Origin: Zeugodacus cucurbitae
Lineage: Eukaryota; Arthropoda; Insecta; Diptera; Tephritidae
Direction of reading: 5' to 3'
DNA length: 64,000 nucleotides
Assembly (NCBI RefSeq): GCF_028554725.1
Contig: NC_071670.1
Coordinates: 22,128,001-22,192,000, forward strand
Made by a program: the position numbers and the translations under genes. The notes beneath the pieces are model-generated. The model was not told the DNA's origin. It did not search any database and worked only from the letters and a program-made list of their open reading frames with translations. This document shows, piece after piece, positions 25,225 through 39,729 of this stretch (its first letter is position 1; every line of letters starts with the position of its first letter).

Positions 25225-26999
25225 TTTTTTTGTTTTTATTTGTCGATAAACAACTTGCAAGAAAATGAACTTGATCATAAATATGATAAAAATACAAAAT
25301 AAATGATTATGAGTAAACATTCTTTATGTTGTTATTTGTCGATATTTAACTTGCAAGAAAGTGAACTTGATCATAAATCTGATAAAAATACAAAATAAAT
25401 GATTATGAATAAACATTCTTTATGTTTTTATTTGTCGATATTTAACTTGCAAGAAAGTGAACTTGATCATAAATCTGATAAAAATACAAAATAAATGATT
25501 ATGAATAAACATTCTTTATGTTTCTATTTGTCGATAAACAACTTGCAAGAAAGTGAACTTTGATCTTAAATGTGATAAAATACAAAGTAAATGATTATGA
25601 ATAAACATTCTTTATGCTTTTACTTGTCGATATTCAACTTGCAAGAAAAGGAACTTTGGTCTTAAATGTGATAAAATACAAAGTAAATGATTATGAATAA
25701 ACATTCTTTATGTTTTTATTTGTCGATATTTAACTTGCAGGAAAGTGAACTTTGATATTAAATGTGATAAAATACAAAATAAATGATTAGGAATAAACAT
25801 TCTTTATGTTTTTATTTGTCGATATTTAAATTGCAGGAAAGTGAACTTTTATCTTACATGTGATAAAATACAAAATAAATGATTATGAATAAATGTTCTT
25901 TATGTTTTTATTTGTCAATATTCAACTTGCAAGAATGTGAACTTGATCATAAATCTGATAAAAATACAAAATAAATGATTATGAATAAACATTCTTTATG
26001 TTTCTATTTGTCGATAAACAACTTGCAAGAAAGTGAACTTTGATATTAAATGTGATAAAATACAAAATAAATGATTATGAATAAACATTCTTTATGTTTC
26101 TATTTGTCGATAAACAACTTGCAGGAAAGTGAACTTTGATATTAAATGTGATAAAATACAAAATAAATGATTATGAATAAATGCTCTTTATGTTTTTGTT
26201 TGTCAATATTCAACTTGCAAGAATGTGAATTTGATCTTAAATCTGATAAAAATACAAGATAAATGATTATGAATAAACATTCTTTATGTTTTTATTTGTC
26301 GGTATTTATCTTGCGGGAAAGTGAACTTTTATCTTACATGTGATAAAATACAAAATAAATGATTATGGATAAATGTTCTTTATGTTTTTATGATTATGAA
26401 TAAATGTTCTATATGTTTTTATTTGTCAATATTCAACTTGCTAGAATGTGAACTTTGATATTAAATGGGATAAAATACAAAATAAATGATTATGAATAAA
26501 CATTCTTTATGTTTTTATTTGTCGATATTTAACTTGCAGGAAAGTGAACTTTGATATTAAATGTGATAAAATACAAAATAAATGATTATGAATAAACATT
26601 CTTTATGTTTTTATTTGTCGGTATTTAACTTGCAGGAAAGTGAACTTTTATCTTACATGTGATAAAATACAAAATAAATGATTATGAATAAAAATACAAA
26701 ATAAATGATTATGAATAAACATTCTTTATGTTTCTATTTGTCGATATTTAACTTGCAAGATAGTGAACTTTGATGTTAAATGTGATAAAATACAAAATAA
26801 ATGATTATGAATAAACATTCATTATGTTTTTATTTGTCGATAAACAACTTGCAAGAAAGCGAACTTTGATCTTAAAAGTGATAAAATACAAAATAAATGA
26901 TTATGAATAAATGTTCTTTATGTTTTTATTTGTCAATATTCAACTTGCAAGAATGTGAACTTTGATCATAAATCTGATAAAAATACAAAATAAATGATT

Positions 27000-29900
27000 A
27001 TGAATTTATTTTTATTTTTAATATTCAACTCGCAAGAAAGTGAACTTTGACCTTAAATGTGTTAAAATACGAAATAAATGATTATGAATTTATTTTCTTT
27101 ATGTTTTTATTTGTCGATATTCAACTTGCACGAAAGTGAACTTTTATCTTAAATCTGATAAAATATAAAATAAATGATTATGAATAAATGTTCTTTATGT
27201 TTCCAGTTGTCGATAAACAACTTGCAAGAAAGTGAACTTTGATCTTAAATGTTATAAAATACAAAGTAAATGATTATGAATAAACATTCTTTATGCTTTT
27301 ATTTGTCGATATTCAAATTGCAAGAAAAGGAACTTTGATCTTAAATGTGATAAAATACAAAATAAATGATTATGAATAAATGTTCTTTATGTTTTTATTT
27401 GTCAATATTCAACTTGCAAGAATGTGAACTTGATCATAAATCTGATAAAAATACAAAATAAATGATTATGAATAAACATTCTTTATGTTTCTATTTGTCG
27501 ATAAACAACTTGCAAGAAAGTGAACTTTGATATTAAATGTGATAAAATACAAAATAAATGATTATGAATAAACATTCTTTATGTTTTTATTTGTCGATAT
27601 TTAAATTGCAGGAAAGTGAACTTTTATCTTACATGTGATAAAATACAAAATAAATGATTATGAATAAATGTTCTTTATGTTTTTATTTGTCAATATTCAA
27701 TTTGCTAGAATGTGAACTTTGATATTAAATGTGATAAAATACAAAATAAATGATTAGGAATAAACATTCTTTATGTTTTTATTTGTCGATAAACAACTTG
27801 CAAGAAAATGAACTTGATCATAAATCTGATAAAAATACAAAGTAAATGATTATGAGTAAACATTCTTTATGTTTTTATTTGTCGATATTTAACTTGCAAG
27901 AAAGTGAACTTGATCATAAATCTGATAAAAATACAAAATAAATGATTATGAATAAACATTCTTTATGTTTCTATTTGTCGATAAACAACTTGCAAGAAAG
28001 TGATTATGAGTAAACATTCTTTATGTTTTTATTTGTCGATATTTAACTTGCAAGAAAGTGAACTTGATCATAAATCTGATAAAAATACAAAATAAATGAT
28101 TATGAATAAACATTCTTTATGTTTCTATTTGTCGATAAACAACTTGCAAGAAAGTGAACTTTGATCTTAAATGTGATAAAATACAAAGTAAATGATTATG
28201 AATAAACATTCTTTATGCTTTTACTTGTCGATATTCAACTTGCAAGAAAAGGAACTTTGATCTTAAATGTGATAAAATACAAAGTAAATGATTATGAATA
28301 AACATTCTTTATGTTTTTATTTGTCGATATTTAACTTGCAGGAAAGTGAACTTTGATATTAAATGTGATAAAATACAAAATAAATGATTAGGAATAAACA
28401 TTCTTTATGTTTTTATTTGTCGATATTTAAATTGCAGGAAAGTGAACTTTTATCTTACATGTGATAAAATACAAAATAAATGATTATGAATAAATGTTCT
28501 TTATGTTTTTATTTGTCAATATTCAACTTGCAAGAATGTGAACTTGATCATAAATCTGATAAAAATACAAAATAAATGATTATGAATAAACATTCTTTAT
28601 TTTTCTATTTGTCGATATTTAACTTGCAAGAAAGTGAACTTGATCATAAATCTGATAAAAATACAAAATAAATGATTATGAATAAACATTCTTTATGTTT
28701 CTATTTGTCGATAAACAACTTGCAAGAAAGTGATTATGAGTAAACATTCTTTATGTTTTTATTTGTCGATATTTAACTTGCAAGAAAGTGAACTTGATCA
28801 TAAATCTGATAAAAATATAAAATAAATGATTATGAATAAACATTCTTTATGTTTTTATTTGTTGATATTTAACTTGCAAGAAAGTGAACTTGATCATAAA
28901 TCTGATAAAAATACAAAATAAATGATTATGAATAAACATTCTTTATGTTTCTATTTGTCGATAAACAACTTGCAAGAAAGTGATTATGAGTAAACATTCT
29001 TTATGTTTTTATTTGTCGATATTTAACTTGCAAGAAAGTGAACTTGATCATAAATCTGATAAAAATATAAAATAAATGATTATGAATAAACATTCTTTAT
29101 GTTTCTATTTGTCGATAAACAACTTGCAAGAAAGTGAACTTTGATCTTAAATGTGTTAAAATACAAAGTAAATGATTATGAATAAACATTCTTTATGCTT
29201 TTATTTGTCGATATTCAACTTGCAAGAAAAGGAACTTTGATCTTAAATGTGATAAAATACAAAGTAAATGATTATGAATAAACATTCTTTATGTTTTTAT
29301 TTGTCGATATTTAACTTGCACGAAAGTGAACTTTGATATTAAATGTGATAAAATACAAAATAAATGATTAGGAATAAACATTCTTTATGTTTTTATTTGT
29401 CGATATTTAAATTGCAGGAAAGTGAACTTTTATCTTACATGTGATAAAATACAAAATAAATGATTATGAATAAACATTCTTTATGCTTTTATTTGTCGAT
29501 ATTCAACTTGCAAGAAAAGGAACTTTGATCTTAAATGTGATAAAATACAAAGTAAATGATTATGAATAAACATTCTTTATGTTTTTATTTGTCGATATTT
29601 AAATTGCAGGAAAGTGAACTTTTATCTTACATGTGATAAAATACAAAATAAATGATTATGAATAAATGTTCTTTATGTTTTTATTTGTCAATATTCAATT
29701 TGCTAGAATGTGAACTTTGATATTAAATGTGATAAAATACAAAATAAATGATTAGGAATAAACATTCTTTATGTTTTTATTTGTCGATAAACAAACTTGC
29801 AAGAAAATGAACTTGATCATAAATCTGATAAAAATACAAAGTAAATGATTATGAGTAAACATTCTTTATGTTTTTATTTGTCGATATTTAACTTGCAAGA

Positions 29901-31740
29901 AAGTGAACTTGATCATAAATCTGATTAAAATACAAAATAAATGATTATGAATAAACATTCTTTATGTTTCTATTTGTCGATAAACAACTTGCAAGAAAGT
30001 GATTATGAGTAAACATTCTTTATGTTTTTATTTGTCGATATTTAACTTGCAAGAAAGTGAACTTGATCATAAATCTGATAAAAATACAAAATAAATGATT
30101 ATGAATAAACATTATTTATGTTTCTATTTGTCGATAAACAACTTGCAAGAAAGTGATTATGAGTAAACATTCTTTATGTTTTTATTTGTCGATATTTAAC
30201 TTGCAAGAAAAGGAACTTTGATCTTAAATGCGATAAAATACAAAGTAAATGATTATGAATAAACATTCTTTATGTTTTTATTTGTCGATATTTAAATTGC
30301 AGGAAAGTGAACTTTTATCTTACATGTGATAAAATACAAAATAAATGATTATGAATAAATATTCTTTATGTTTTTATTTGTCAATATTCAATTTGCTAGA
30401 ATGTGAACTTGATCTTAAATCTGATAAAAATACAAAATTAATGATTATGAATAAACATTCTTTATGTTTCTATTTGTCGATAAACAACTTGCAAGAAAGT
30501 GAACTTTGATCTTAAATGTGATAAAATACAAAATAAATGATTATGAATAAACATTCTTTACGTTTTTATTTTTAATATTCAACTTGCAAGAATGTGAACT
30601 TTGATCATAAATCTGATAAAAATACAAAATAAATGATTATGAATTTATTTTTATTTTTAATATTCAACTCGCAAGAAAGTGAACTTTGACCTTAAATGTG
30701 TTAAAATACGAAATAAATGATTATGAATTTATTTTCTTTATGTTTTTATTTGTCGATATTCAACTTGCACGAAAGTGAACTTTTATCTTAAATCTGATAA
30801 AATATAAAATAAATGATTATGAATAAATGTTCTTTATGTTTCCAGTTGTCGATAAACAACTTGCAAGAAAGTGAACTTTGATCTTAAATGTTATAAAATA
30901 CAAAGTAAATGATTATGAATAAACATTCTTTATGCTTTTATTTGTCGATATTCAACTTGCAAGAAAAGGAACTTTGATCTTAAATGTGATAAAATACAAA
31001 ATAAATGATTATGAATAAATGTTCTTTATGTTTTTATTTGTCAATATTCAACTTGCAAGAATGTGAACTTGATCATAAATCTGATAAAAATACAAAATAA
31101 ATGATTATGAATAAACATTCTTTATGTTTCTATTTGTCGATAAACAACTTGCAAGAAAGTGAACTTTGATATTAAATGTGATACAATACAAAATAAATGA
31201 TTATGAATAAACATTCTTTATGTTTTTATTTGTCGATATTTAAATTGCAGGAAAGTGAACTTTTATCTTACATGTGATAAAATACAAAATAAATGATTTT
31301 GAATAAATGTTATTTATGTTTTTATTTGTCAATATTCAATTTGCTAGAATGTGAACTTTGATATTAAATGTGATAAAATACAAATAAATGATTAGGAATA
31401 AACATTCTTTATGTTTTTATTTGTCGATAAACAACTTGCAAGAAAATGAACTTGATCATAAATCTGATAAAAATACAAAGTAAATGATTATGAGTAAACA
31501 TTCTTTATGTTTTTATTTGTCGATATTTAACTTGCAAGAAAGTGAACTTGATCATAAATCTGATTAAAATACAAAATAAATGATTATGAATAAACATTCT
31601 TTATGTTTCTATTTGTCGATAAACAACTTGCAAGAAAGTGATTATGAGTAAACATTCTTTATGTTTTTATTTGTCGATATTTAACTTGCAAGAAAGTGAA
31701 GTTGCAATTGATGTTTATTCATAATCATTTTTTTTTTGTT
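27000..31740. repeat. 96-bp satellite resembling the element-bearing unit, but without the element
   Basis: From 27000 to about 27850 the monomer order follows 3530-4379, the stretch just upstream of copy 2. From about 28005 it follows 751 onward, the stretch just downstream of the element. Between them lie about 154 bp of satellite and no retrotransposon. The AAGTAAATGATTATGAG target word is present near 27840 and again at 29840 and 31480. One 5.5-kb-type inverted fragment sits near the right end. No gene is seen. Confidence 0.8.
31711..31730 (-). repeat. Inverted fragment of the satellite monomer (5 of 5)
   Basis: Same 20-bp inverted block and same GTTGCAATTG flank, about 6.5 kb after the fourth. 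It is the last one in the window. Confidence 0.85.
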
Positions 31741-33740
31741 TTTATTTGTCGATAAACAACTTGCAAGAAAGTGAACTTTGATATTAAATGTGATAAAATA
31801 CAAAATAAATGATTATGAGTAAACATTCTTTATGTTGTTATTTGTCGATATTTAACTTGCAAGAAAGTGAACTTGATCATAAATCTGATAAAAATACAAA
31901 ATAAATGATTATGAATAAACATTCTTTATGTTTTTATTTGTCGATATTTAACTTGCAAGAAAGTGAACTTGATCATAAATCTGATAAAAATACAAAATAA
32001 ATGATTATGAATAAACATTCTTTATGTTTCTATTTGTCGATAAACAACTTGCAAGAAAGTGAACTTTGATCTTAAATGTGATAAAATACAAAGTAAATGA
32101 TTATGAATAAACATTCTTTATGCTCTTACTTGTCGATATTCAACTTGCAAGAAAAGGAACTTTGATCTTAAATGTGATAAAATACAAAGTAAATGATTAT
32201 GAATAAACATTCTTTATGTTTTTATTTGTCGATATTTAACTTGCAGGAAAGTGAACTTTGATATTAAATGTGATAAAATACAAAATAAATGATTAGGAAT
32301 AAACATTCTTTATGTTTTTATTTGTCGATATTTAAATTGCAGGAAAGTGAACTTTTATCTTACATGTGATAAAATACAAAATAAATGATTATGAATAAAT
32401 GTTCTTTATGTTTTTATTTGTCAATATTCAACTTGCAAGAATGTGAACTTGATCATAAATCTGATAAAAATACAAAATAAATGATTATGAATAAACATTC
32501 TTTATGTTTCTATTTGTCGATAAACAACTTGCAAGAAAGTGAACTTTGACTTTAAATGTGATAAAAATACAAAATAAATGATTATGAATAAACATTCTTT
32601 ATGTTTTTATTTGTCGATATTTAACTTGCAGGAAAGTGAACTTTGATATTAAATGTGATAAAATACAAAATAAATGATTAGGAATAAACATTCTTTATGT
32701 TTTTATTTGTCGATATTTAAATTGCAGGAAAGTGAACTTTTATCTTACATGTGATAAAATACAAAATAAATGATTATGAATAAATGTTCTTTATGTTTTA
32801 TTTGTCGATAAACAACTTGCAAGAAAGTGAACTTTGATCTTAAATGTGATAAAAATACAAAATAAATGATTATGAATAAACATTCTTTATGTTTTTATTT
32901 GTCGATAAACAACTTGCAAGAAAGTGAACTTTGATCTTAAATGTGATAAAATACAAAGTAAATGATTATGAATAAACATTCTTTATGCTTTTACTTGTCG
33001 ATATTCAACTTGCAAGAAAAGGAACTTTGATCTTAAATGTGATAAAATACAAAGTAAATGATTATGAATAAACATTCTTTATGTTTTTATTTGTCGATAT
33101 TTAACTTGCAGGAAAGTGAACTTTGATATTAAATGTGATAAAATACAAAATAAATGATTAGGAATAAACATTCTTTATGTTTTTATTTGTCGATATTTAA
33201 ATTGCAGGAAAGTGAACTTTTATCTTACATGTGATAAAATACAAAATAAATGATTATGAATAAATGTTCTTTATGTTTTTATTTGTCAATATTCAACTTG
33301 CAAGAATGTGAACTTGATCATAAATCTGATAAAAATACAAAATAAATGATTATGAATAAACATTCTTTATGTTTCTATTTGTCGATAAACAACTTGCAAG
33401 AAAGTGAACTTTGACTTTAAATGTGATAAAAATACAAAATAAATGATTATGAATAAACATTCTTTATGTTTTTATTTGTCGATATTTAACTTGCAGGAAA
33501 GTGAACTTTGATATTAAATGTGATAAAATACAAAATAAATGATTAGGAATAAACATTCTTTATGTTTTTATTTGTCGATATTTAAATTGCAGGAAAGTGA
33601 ACTTTTATCTTACATGTGATAAAATACAAAATAAATGATTATGAATAAATGTTCTTTATGTTTTATTTGTCGATAAACAACTTGCAAGAAAGTGAACTTT
33701 GATCTTAAATGTGATAAAAATACAAAATAAATGATTATGA
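31741..33740. repeat. 96-bp satellite with an 865-bp tandem duplication
   Basis: The private word TTTGACTTTAAATG recurs with an offset of 865 bp (GAC at 32548 and 33413). The one-T-short word TATGTTTTATTTGTCG recurs with the same offset near 32795 and 33660. The duplicated stretches are roughly 31.98-32.87 and 32.85-33.74 kb, nine monomers each. No gene is seen. Confidence 0.82.
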
Positions 33741-36700
33741 ATAAACATTCTATATGTTTTTATTTGTCGATATTTAACTTGCAGGAAAGTGAACTTTGAT
33801 CTTAAGTGTGATAAAATACGAAATAAATGATTATGAATTTATGTTCTTTATGTTTTTATTTGTCAATATTCAACTTGCAAGAATGTGAACTTTGATCTTA
33901 AATCTGATAAAAATACAAAATTAATGATTATGAATAAACATTCTTTATGTTTTTATTTGTCGATAAACAACTTGCAAGAAAATAAACTTGATCATAAATC
34001 TGATAAAAATACAAAATAAATGATTATGAGTAAACATTCTTTATGTTGTTATTTGTCGATATTTAACTTGCAAGAAAGTGAACTTGATCATAAATCTGAT
34101 AAAAATACAAAATAAATGATTATGAATAAACATTCTTTATGTTTCTATTTGTCGATAAACAACTTGCAAGAAAGTGATTATGAGTAAACATTCCTTATGT
34201 TTTTATTTGTCGATATTTAACTTGCAAGAAAGTGAACTTGATCTTAAATCTGATAAAAATACAAAATTAATGATTATGAATAAACATTCTTTATGTTTCT
34301 ATTTGTCGATAAACAACTTGCAAGAAAGTGAACTTTGATCTTAAATGTGATAAAATACAAAGTAAATGATTATGAATAAACATTCTTTATGCTTTTATTT
34401 GTCGATATTCAACTTGCAAGAAAAGGAACTTTGATCTTAAATGTGATAAAATACAAAATAAATGATTATGAATAAATGTTCTTTATGTTTTTATTTGTCA
34501 ATATTCAACTTGCAAGAATGTGAACTTGATCATAAATCTGATAAAAATACAAAATAAATGGTTATGAATAAACATTCTTTATGTTTTTATTTGTCGATAT
34601 TTAACTTGCAAGAAAGTGAACTTGATCTTAAATCTAATAAAAATACAAAATTAATGATTATGAATAAACATTCTTTATATTTTATTTGTCGATATTTAAC
34701 TTGCAGGAAAGTGAACTTTGATATTAAATGTGATAAAAATACAAAATAAATGGTTATGAATAAACATTCTTTATGTTTCTATTTGTCGATATTTAACTTG
34801 CAAGAAAGTGAACTTGATCTTAAATCTAATAAAAATACAAAATTAATGATTATGAATAAACATTCTTTATGTTTCTATTTGTCGATAAACAACTTGCAAG
34901 AAAGTGAACTTTGATCTTAAATCTGATAAAATACAAAATAAATGATTATGAATAAACATTCTTTATATTTTATTTGTCGATATTTAACTTGCAGGAAAGT
35001 GAACTTTTATCTTACATGTGATAAAATACAAAATAAATGATTATGAATAAATGTTCTTTATGTTTTTATTTGTCAATATTCAATTTGCTAGAATGTGAAC
35101 TTTGATATTAAATGTGATAAAAATACAAAATAAATGATTATGAATAAACATTCTTTATGTTTCTATTTGTCGATAAACAACTTGCAAGAAAGTGAACTTT
35201 GACTTTAAATGTGATAAAAATACAAAATAAATGATTATGAATAAACATTCTTTATGTTTTTATTTGTCGATATTTAACTTGCAGGAAAGTGAACTTTGAT
35301 ATTAAATGTGATAAAATACAAAATAAATGATTAGGAATAAACATTCTTTATGTTTTTATTTGTCGATATTTAAATTGCAGGAAAGTGAACTTTTATCTTA
35401 CATGTGATAAAATACAAAATAAATGATTATGAATAAATGTTCTTTATGTTTTATTTGTCGATAAACAACTTGCAAGAAAGTGAACTTTGATCTTAAATGT
35501 GATAAAAATACAAAATAAATGATTATGAATAAACATTCTATATGTTTTTATTTGTCGATATTTAACTTGCAGGAAAGTGAACTTTGATCTTAAGTGTGAT
35601 AAAATACGAAATAAATGATTATGAATTTATGTTCTTTATGTTTTTATTTGTCAATATTCAACTTGCAAGAATGTGAACTTTGATCTTAAATCTGATAAAA
35701 ATACAAAATTAATGATTATGAATAAACATTCTTTATGTTTTTATTTGTCGATAAACAACTTGCAAGAAAATAAACTTGATCATAAATCTGATAAAAATAC
35801 AAAATAAATGATTATGAGTAAACATTCTTTATGTTGTTATTTGTCGATATTTAACTTGCAAGAAAGTGAACTTGATCATAAATCTGATAAAAATACAAAA
35901 TAAATGATTATGAATAAACATTCTTTATGTTTCTATTTGTCGATAAACAACTTGCAAGAAAGTGATTATGAGTAAACATTCCTTATGTTTTTATTTGTCG
36001 ATATTTAACTTGCAAGAAAGTGAACTTGATCTTAAATCTGATAAAAATACAAAATTAATGATTATGAATAAACATTCTTTATGTTTCTATTTGTCGATAA
36101 ACAACTTGCAAGAAAGTGAACTTTGATCTTAAATGTGATAAAATACAAAGTAAATGATTATGAATAAACATTCTTTATGCTTTTATTTGTCGATATTCAA
36201 CTTGCAAGAAAAGGAACTTTGATCTTAAATGTGATAAAATACAAAATAAATGATTATGAATAAATGTTCTTTATGTTTTTATTTGTCAATATTCAACTTG
36301 CAAGAATGTGAACTTGATCATAAATCTGATAAAAATACAAAATAAATGGTTATGAATAAACATTCTTTATGTTTTTATTTGTCGATATTTAACTTGCAAG
36401 AAAGTGAACTTGATCTTAAATCTAATAAAAATACAAAATTAATGATTATGAATAAACATTCTTTATATTTTATTTGTCGATATTTAACTTGCAGGAAAGT
36501 GAACTTTGATATTAAATGTGATAAAAATACAAAATAAATGGTTATGAATAAACATTCTTTATGTTTCTATTTGTCGATATTTAACTTGCAAGAAAGTGAA
36601 CTTGATCTTAAATCTAATAAAAATACAAAATTAATGATTATGAATAAACATTCTTTATGTTTCTATTTGTCGATAAACAACTTGCAAGAAAGTGAACTTT

Positions 36701-36910
36701 GATCTTAAATCTGATAAAATACAAAATAAATGATTATGAATAAACATTCTTTATATTTTATTTGTCGATATTTAACTTGCAGGAAAGTGAACTTTTATCT
36801 TACATGTGATAAAATACAAAATAAATGATTATGAATAAATGTTCTTTATGTTTTTATTTGTCAATATTCAATTTGCTAGAATGTGAACTTTGATATTAAA
36901 TGTGATAAAA
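33335..36910. repeat. 96-bp satellite, 1,788-bp tandem duplication
   Basis: Two copies, about 33335-35122 and 35123-36910, are related by an offset of 1,788 bp. It is fixed by the CATTCTATATG variant (TATATG at 33751 and 35539) and by the ATGGTTATGAATAAAC variant (34558 and 36346). The copies look almost identical, suggesting a recent duplication of about 18.6 monomers. The left end overlaps the right copy of the 865-bp repeat. Short open frames at 34558 and 36346 are chance products of the repeat. Confidence 0.87.
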
Positions 36911-39729
36911 ATACAAAATAAATGATTATGAATAAACATTCTTTATGTTTTTATTTGTCGATATTTAACTTGCAGGAAAGTGAACTTTGATATTAAATGT
37001 GATAAAATACAAAATAAATGATTAGGAATAAACATTCTATATGTTTCTATTAGTCGATAAACAACTTGCAAGAAAGTGAACTTTGACCTTAAATGTGATA
37101 AAAATACAAAATAAATGATTATGAATAAACATTCTTTATGTTTTTATTTGTCGATATTTAACTTGCAGGAAAGTGAACTTTGATCTTAAATGTGATAAAA
37201 TACAAAATAAATGATTATGAATAAATGTTCTTTATGTTTTTATTTGTCAATATTCAACTTGCAAGAATGTGAACTTGATCATAAATCTGATAAAAATACA
37301 AAATTAATGATTATGAATAAATGTTCTTTATGTTTTTATTTTTAATATTCAACTCGCAAGAAAGTGAACTTTGATCTTAAATGTGATCAAATACGAAATA
37401 AATGATAATGAAATTATGTTCATTATGTTTTTATTTGTCGATATTCAACTTGCACGAAAGTGAACTTTTATCTTAAATCTGATAAAATATGAAATAAATG
37501 ATTATGAATAAATGTTCTTTATGTTTCCAGTTGTCGATAAACAACTTGCAAGAAAGTGAACTTTGATCTTAAATGTGATAAAATACAAAATAAATGATTA
37601 TGAATAAATGTTCTTTATGTTTTTATTTGTCAATATTCAACTTGCAAGAATTTGAACTTGATCATAAATCTGATAAAAATACAAAATAAATGATTATGAG
37701 TAAACATTCATCCTTGCAAGAAATTGAACTTGATCATAAATCTGATAAAAATACAAAATTAATGATTATGAATAAATGTTCTTTAAGTTTTTATTTTTAA
37801 TATTCAACTCGCAAGAAAGTGAACTTTGATCTTAAATGTGATCAAATACGAAATAAATGATAATGAAATTATGTTCTTTATGTTTTTATTTGTCGATATT
37901 CAACTTGCACGAAAGTGAACTTTTATCTTAAATCTGATAAAATATGAAATAAATGATTATGAATAAACATTCTTTATGTTTCTATTTGTCGATAAACAAC
38001 TTGCAAGAAAGTGAACTTTGATCTTAAATGTGATAAAATACAAAATAAATGATTATGAATAAATGCTCTTTATGTTTTTATTTGTCAACATTCAACTTGC
38101 AAGAATGTGAACTTGATCTTAAATCTGATAAAGAATAAACATTCTTTATGTTTCTATTTGTCGATAAACAACTTGCAAGAAAGTGAATTTTGATATTAAA
38201 TGTGATAAAATACAAAATAAATGATTATGAATAAACATTCTTTATGTTTTTATTTGTCGATATTTAACTTGCAGGAAAGTGAACTTTTATCTTACATGTG
38301 ATAAAATACAAAATAAATGATTATGAATAAATGTTCTTTATGTTTTTATTTGTCAATATTCAATTTGCTAGAATGTGAACTTTGATATTAAATGTGATAA
38401 AATACAAAATAAATGATTAGAATAAACATTCTTTATGTTTTTATTTGTCGATAAACAACTTGCAAGAAAATGAACTTGATCATAAATCTGATAAAATAAA
38501 TGATTATGAATAAATGTTCTTTATGTTTTTATTTTTAATATTCAACTCGCAAGAAAGTGAACTTTGATCTTAAATGTGATCAAATACGAAATAAATGATA
38601 ATGAAATTATGTTCTTTATGTTTTTATTTGTCGATATTCAACTTGCACGAAAGTGAACTTTTATCTTAAATCTGATAAAATATGAAATAAATGATTATGA
38701 ATAAATGTTCTTTATGTTTCCAGTTGTCGATAAACAACTTGCAAGAAAGTGAACTTTGATCTTAAATGTGATAAAATACAAAATAAATGATTATGAATAA
38801 ATGTTCTTTATGTTTTTATTTGTCAATATTCAACTTGCAAGAATTTGAACTTGATCATAAATCTGATAAAAATACAAAATAAATGATTATGAGTAAACAT
38901 TCATTCTTGCAAGAAATTGAACTTGATCATAAATCTGATAAAAATACAAAATTAATGATTATGAATAAATGTTCTTTATGTTTTTATTTTTAATATTCAA
39001 CTCGCAAGAAAGTGAACTTTGATCTTAAATGTGATCAAATACGAAATAAATGATAATGAAATTATGTTCTTTATGTTTTTATTTGTCGATATTCAACTTG
39101 CACGAAAGTGAACTTTTATCTTAAATCTGATAAAATATGAAATAAATGATTATGAATGAACATTCTTTATGTTTTTATTTGTCGATAAACAACTTGCAAG
39201 AAAGTGAACTTTGATCTTAAATGTGATAAAATACAAAATAAATGATTATGAATAAATGCTCTTTATGTTTTTATTTGTCAACATTCAACTTGCAAGAATG
39301 TGAACTTGATCTTAAATCTGATAAAAATACAAAATAAATGATTATGAATAAACATTCTTTATGTTTCTATTTGTCGATAAACAACTTGCAAGAAAGTGAA
39401 CTTTAATATTAAATGTGATAAAATACAAAATAAATGATTATGAATAAACATTCTTTATGTTTTTATTTGTCGGTATTTAACTTGAATAAACATTCTTTAT
39501 GTTTTTATTTGTCGATATTTAACTTGCAGGAAAGTGAACTTTGATATTAAATGTGATAAAATACAAAATAAATGATTATGAATAAACATTCTTTATGTTT
39601 TTATTTGTCGGTATTTAACTTGCAGGAAAGTGAATTTTTATCTTACATGTGATAAAATACAAAATAAATGATTGTGAATAAAAATACAAAATAAATGATT
39701 ATGAATAAACATTCACTATGTTTCTATTT
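36911..39729. repeat. 96-bp satellite up to the insertion site of copy 4
   Basis: It contains variant monomers with GATAATGAAATTATG and shortened units joined as CATTCATTCTTGCAAG (near 38900). From about 38.68 kb it matches 45.60-46.65 and 49.08-50.13 kb in order, including the unusual junction TTTAACTTGAATAAAC at 39485. The array is cut at 39729 inside the word TTTCTATTTG by copy 4. No gene is seen. Confidence 0.9.

Larger units (their letters stand above)
16381..26999. repeat. 96-bp satellite organised as a 5.5-kb higher-order repeat
   Basis: Private landmarks recur at a constant offset. The TTTATTTTCTTTATTGCAGG junction is at 16381 and 21879 (5,498 bp). The word GTTGCAATTGATG is at 16737, 19698, 22235 and 25195, so it alternates 2,961, 2,537 and 2,960 bp. 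A third landmark, ATGAATTTATTTTC followed by TTTATG, lies at 18629 and 24126 (5,497 bp). There are therefore two copies of a 5.5-kb unit, each made of two unequal halves. Copy-specific differences include ATTTGTCGATTTG near 16570 against ATTGTTCGATTTG near 22070. No gene or element lies inside. Confidence 0.88.

Noticed and set aside
34558..34749. 63-codon open frame starting at ATG, repeated at 36346, 52114 and 61242
   Set aside because: It is two satellite monomers translated in a phase that happens to lack stops; its halves repeat each other (MNKHSLCFYLS and MNKHSLYFICR). It exists only where a monomer variant has GGTTATG. No sign of a gene.
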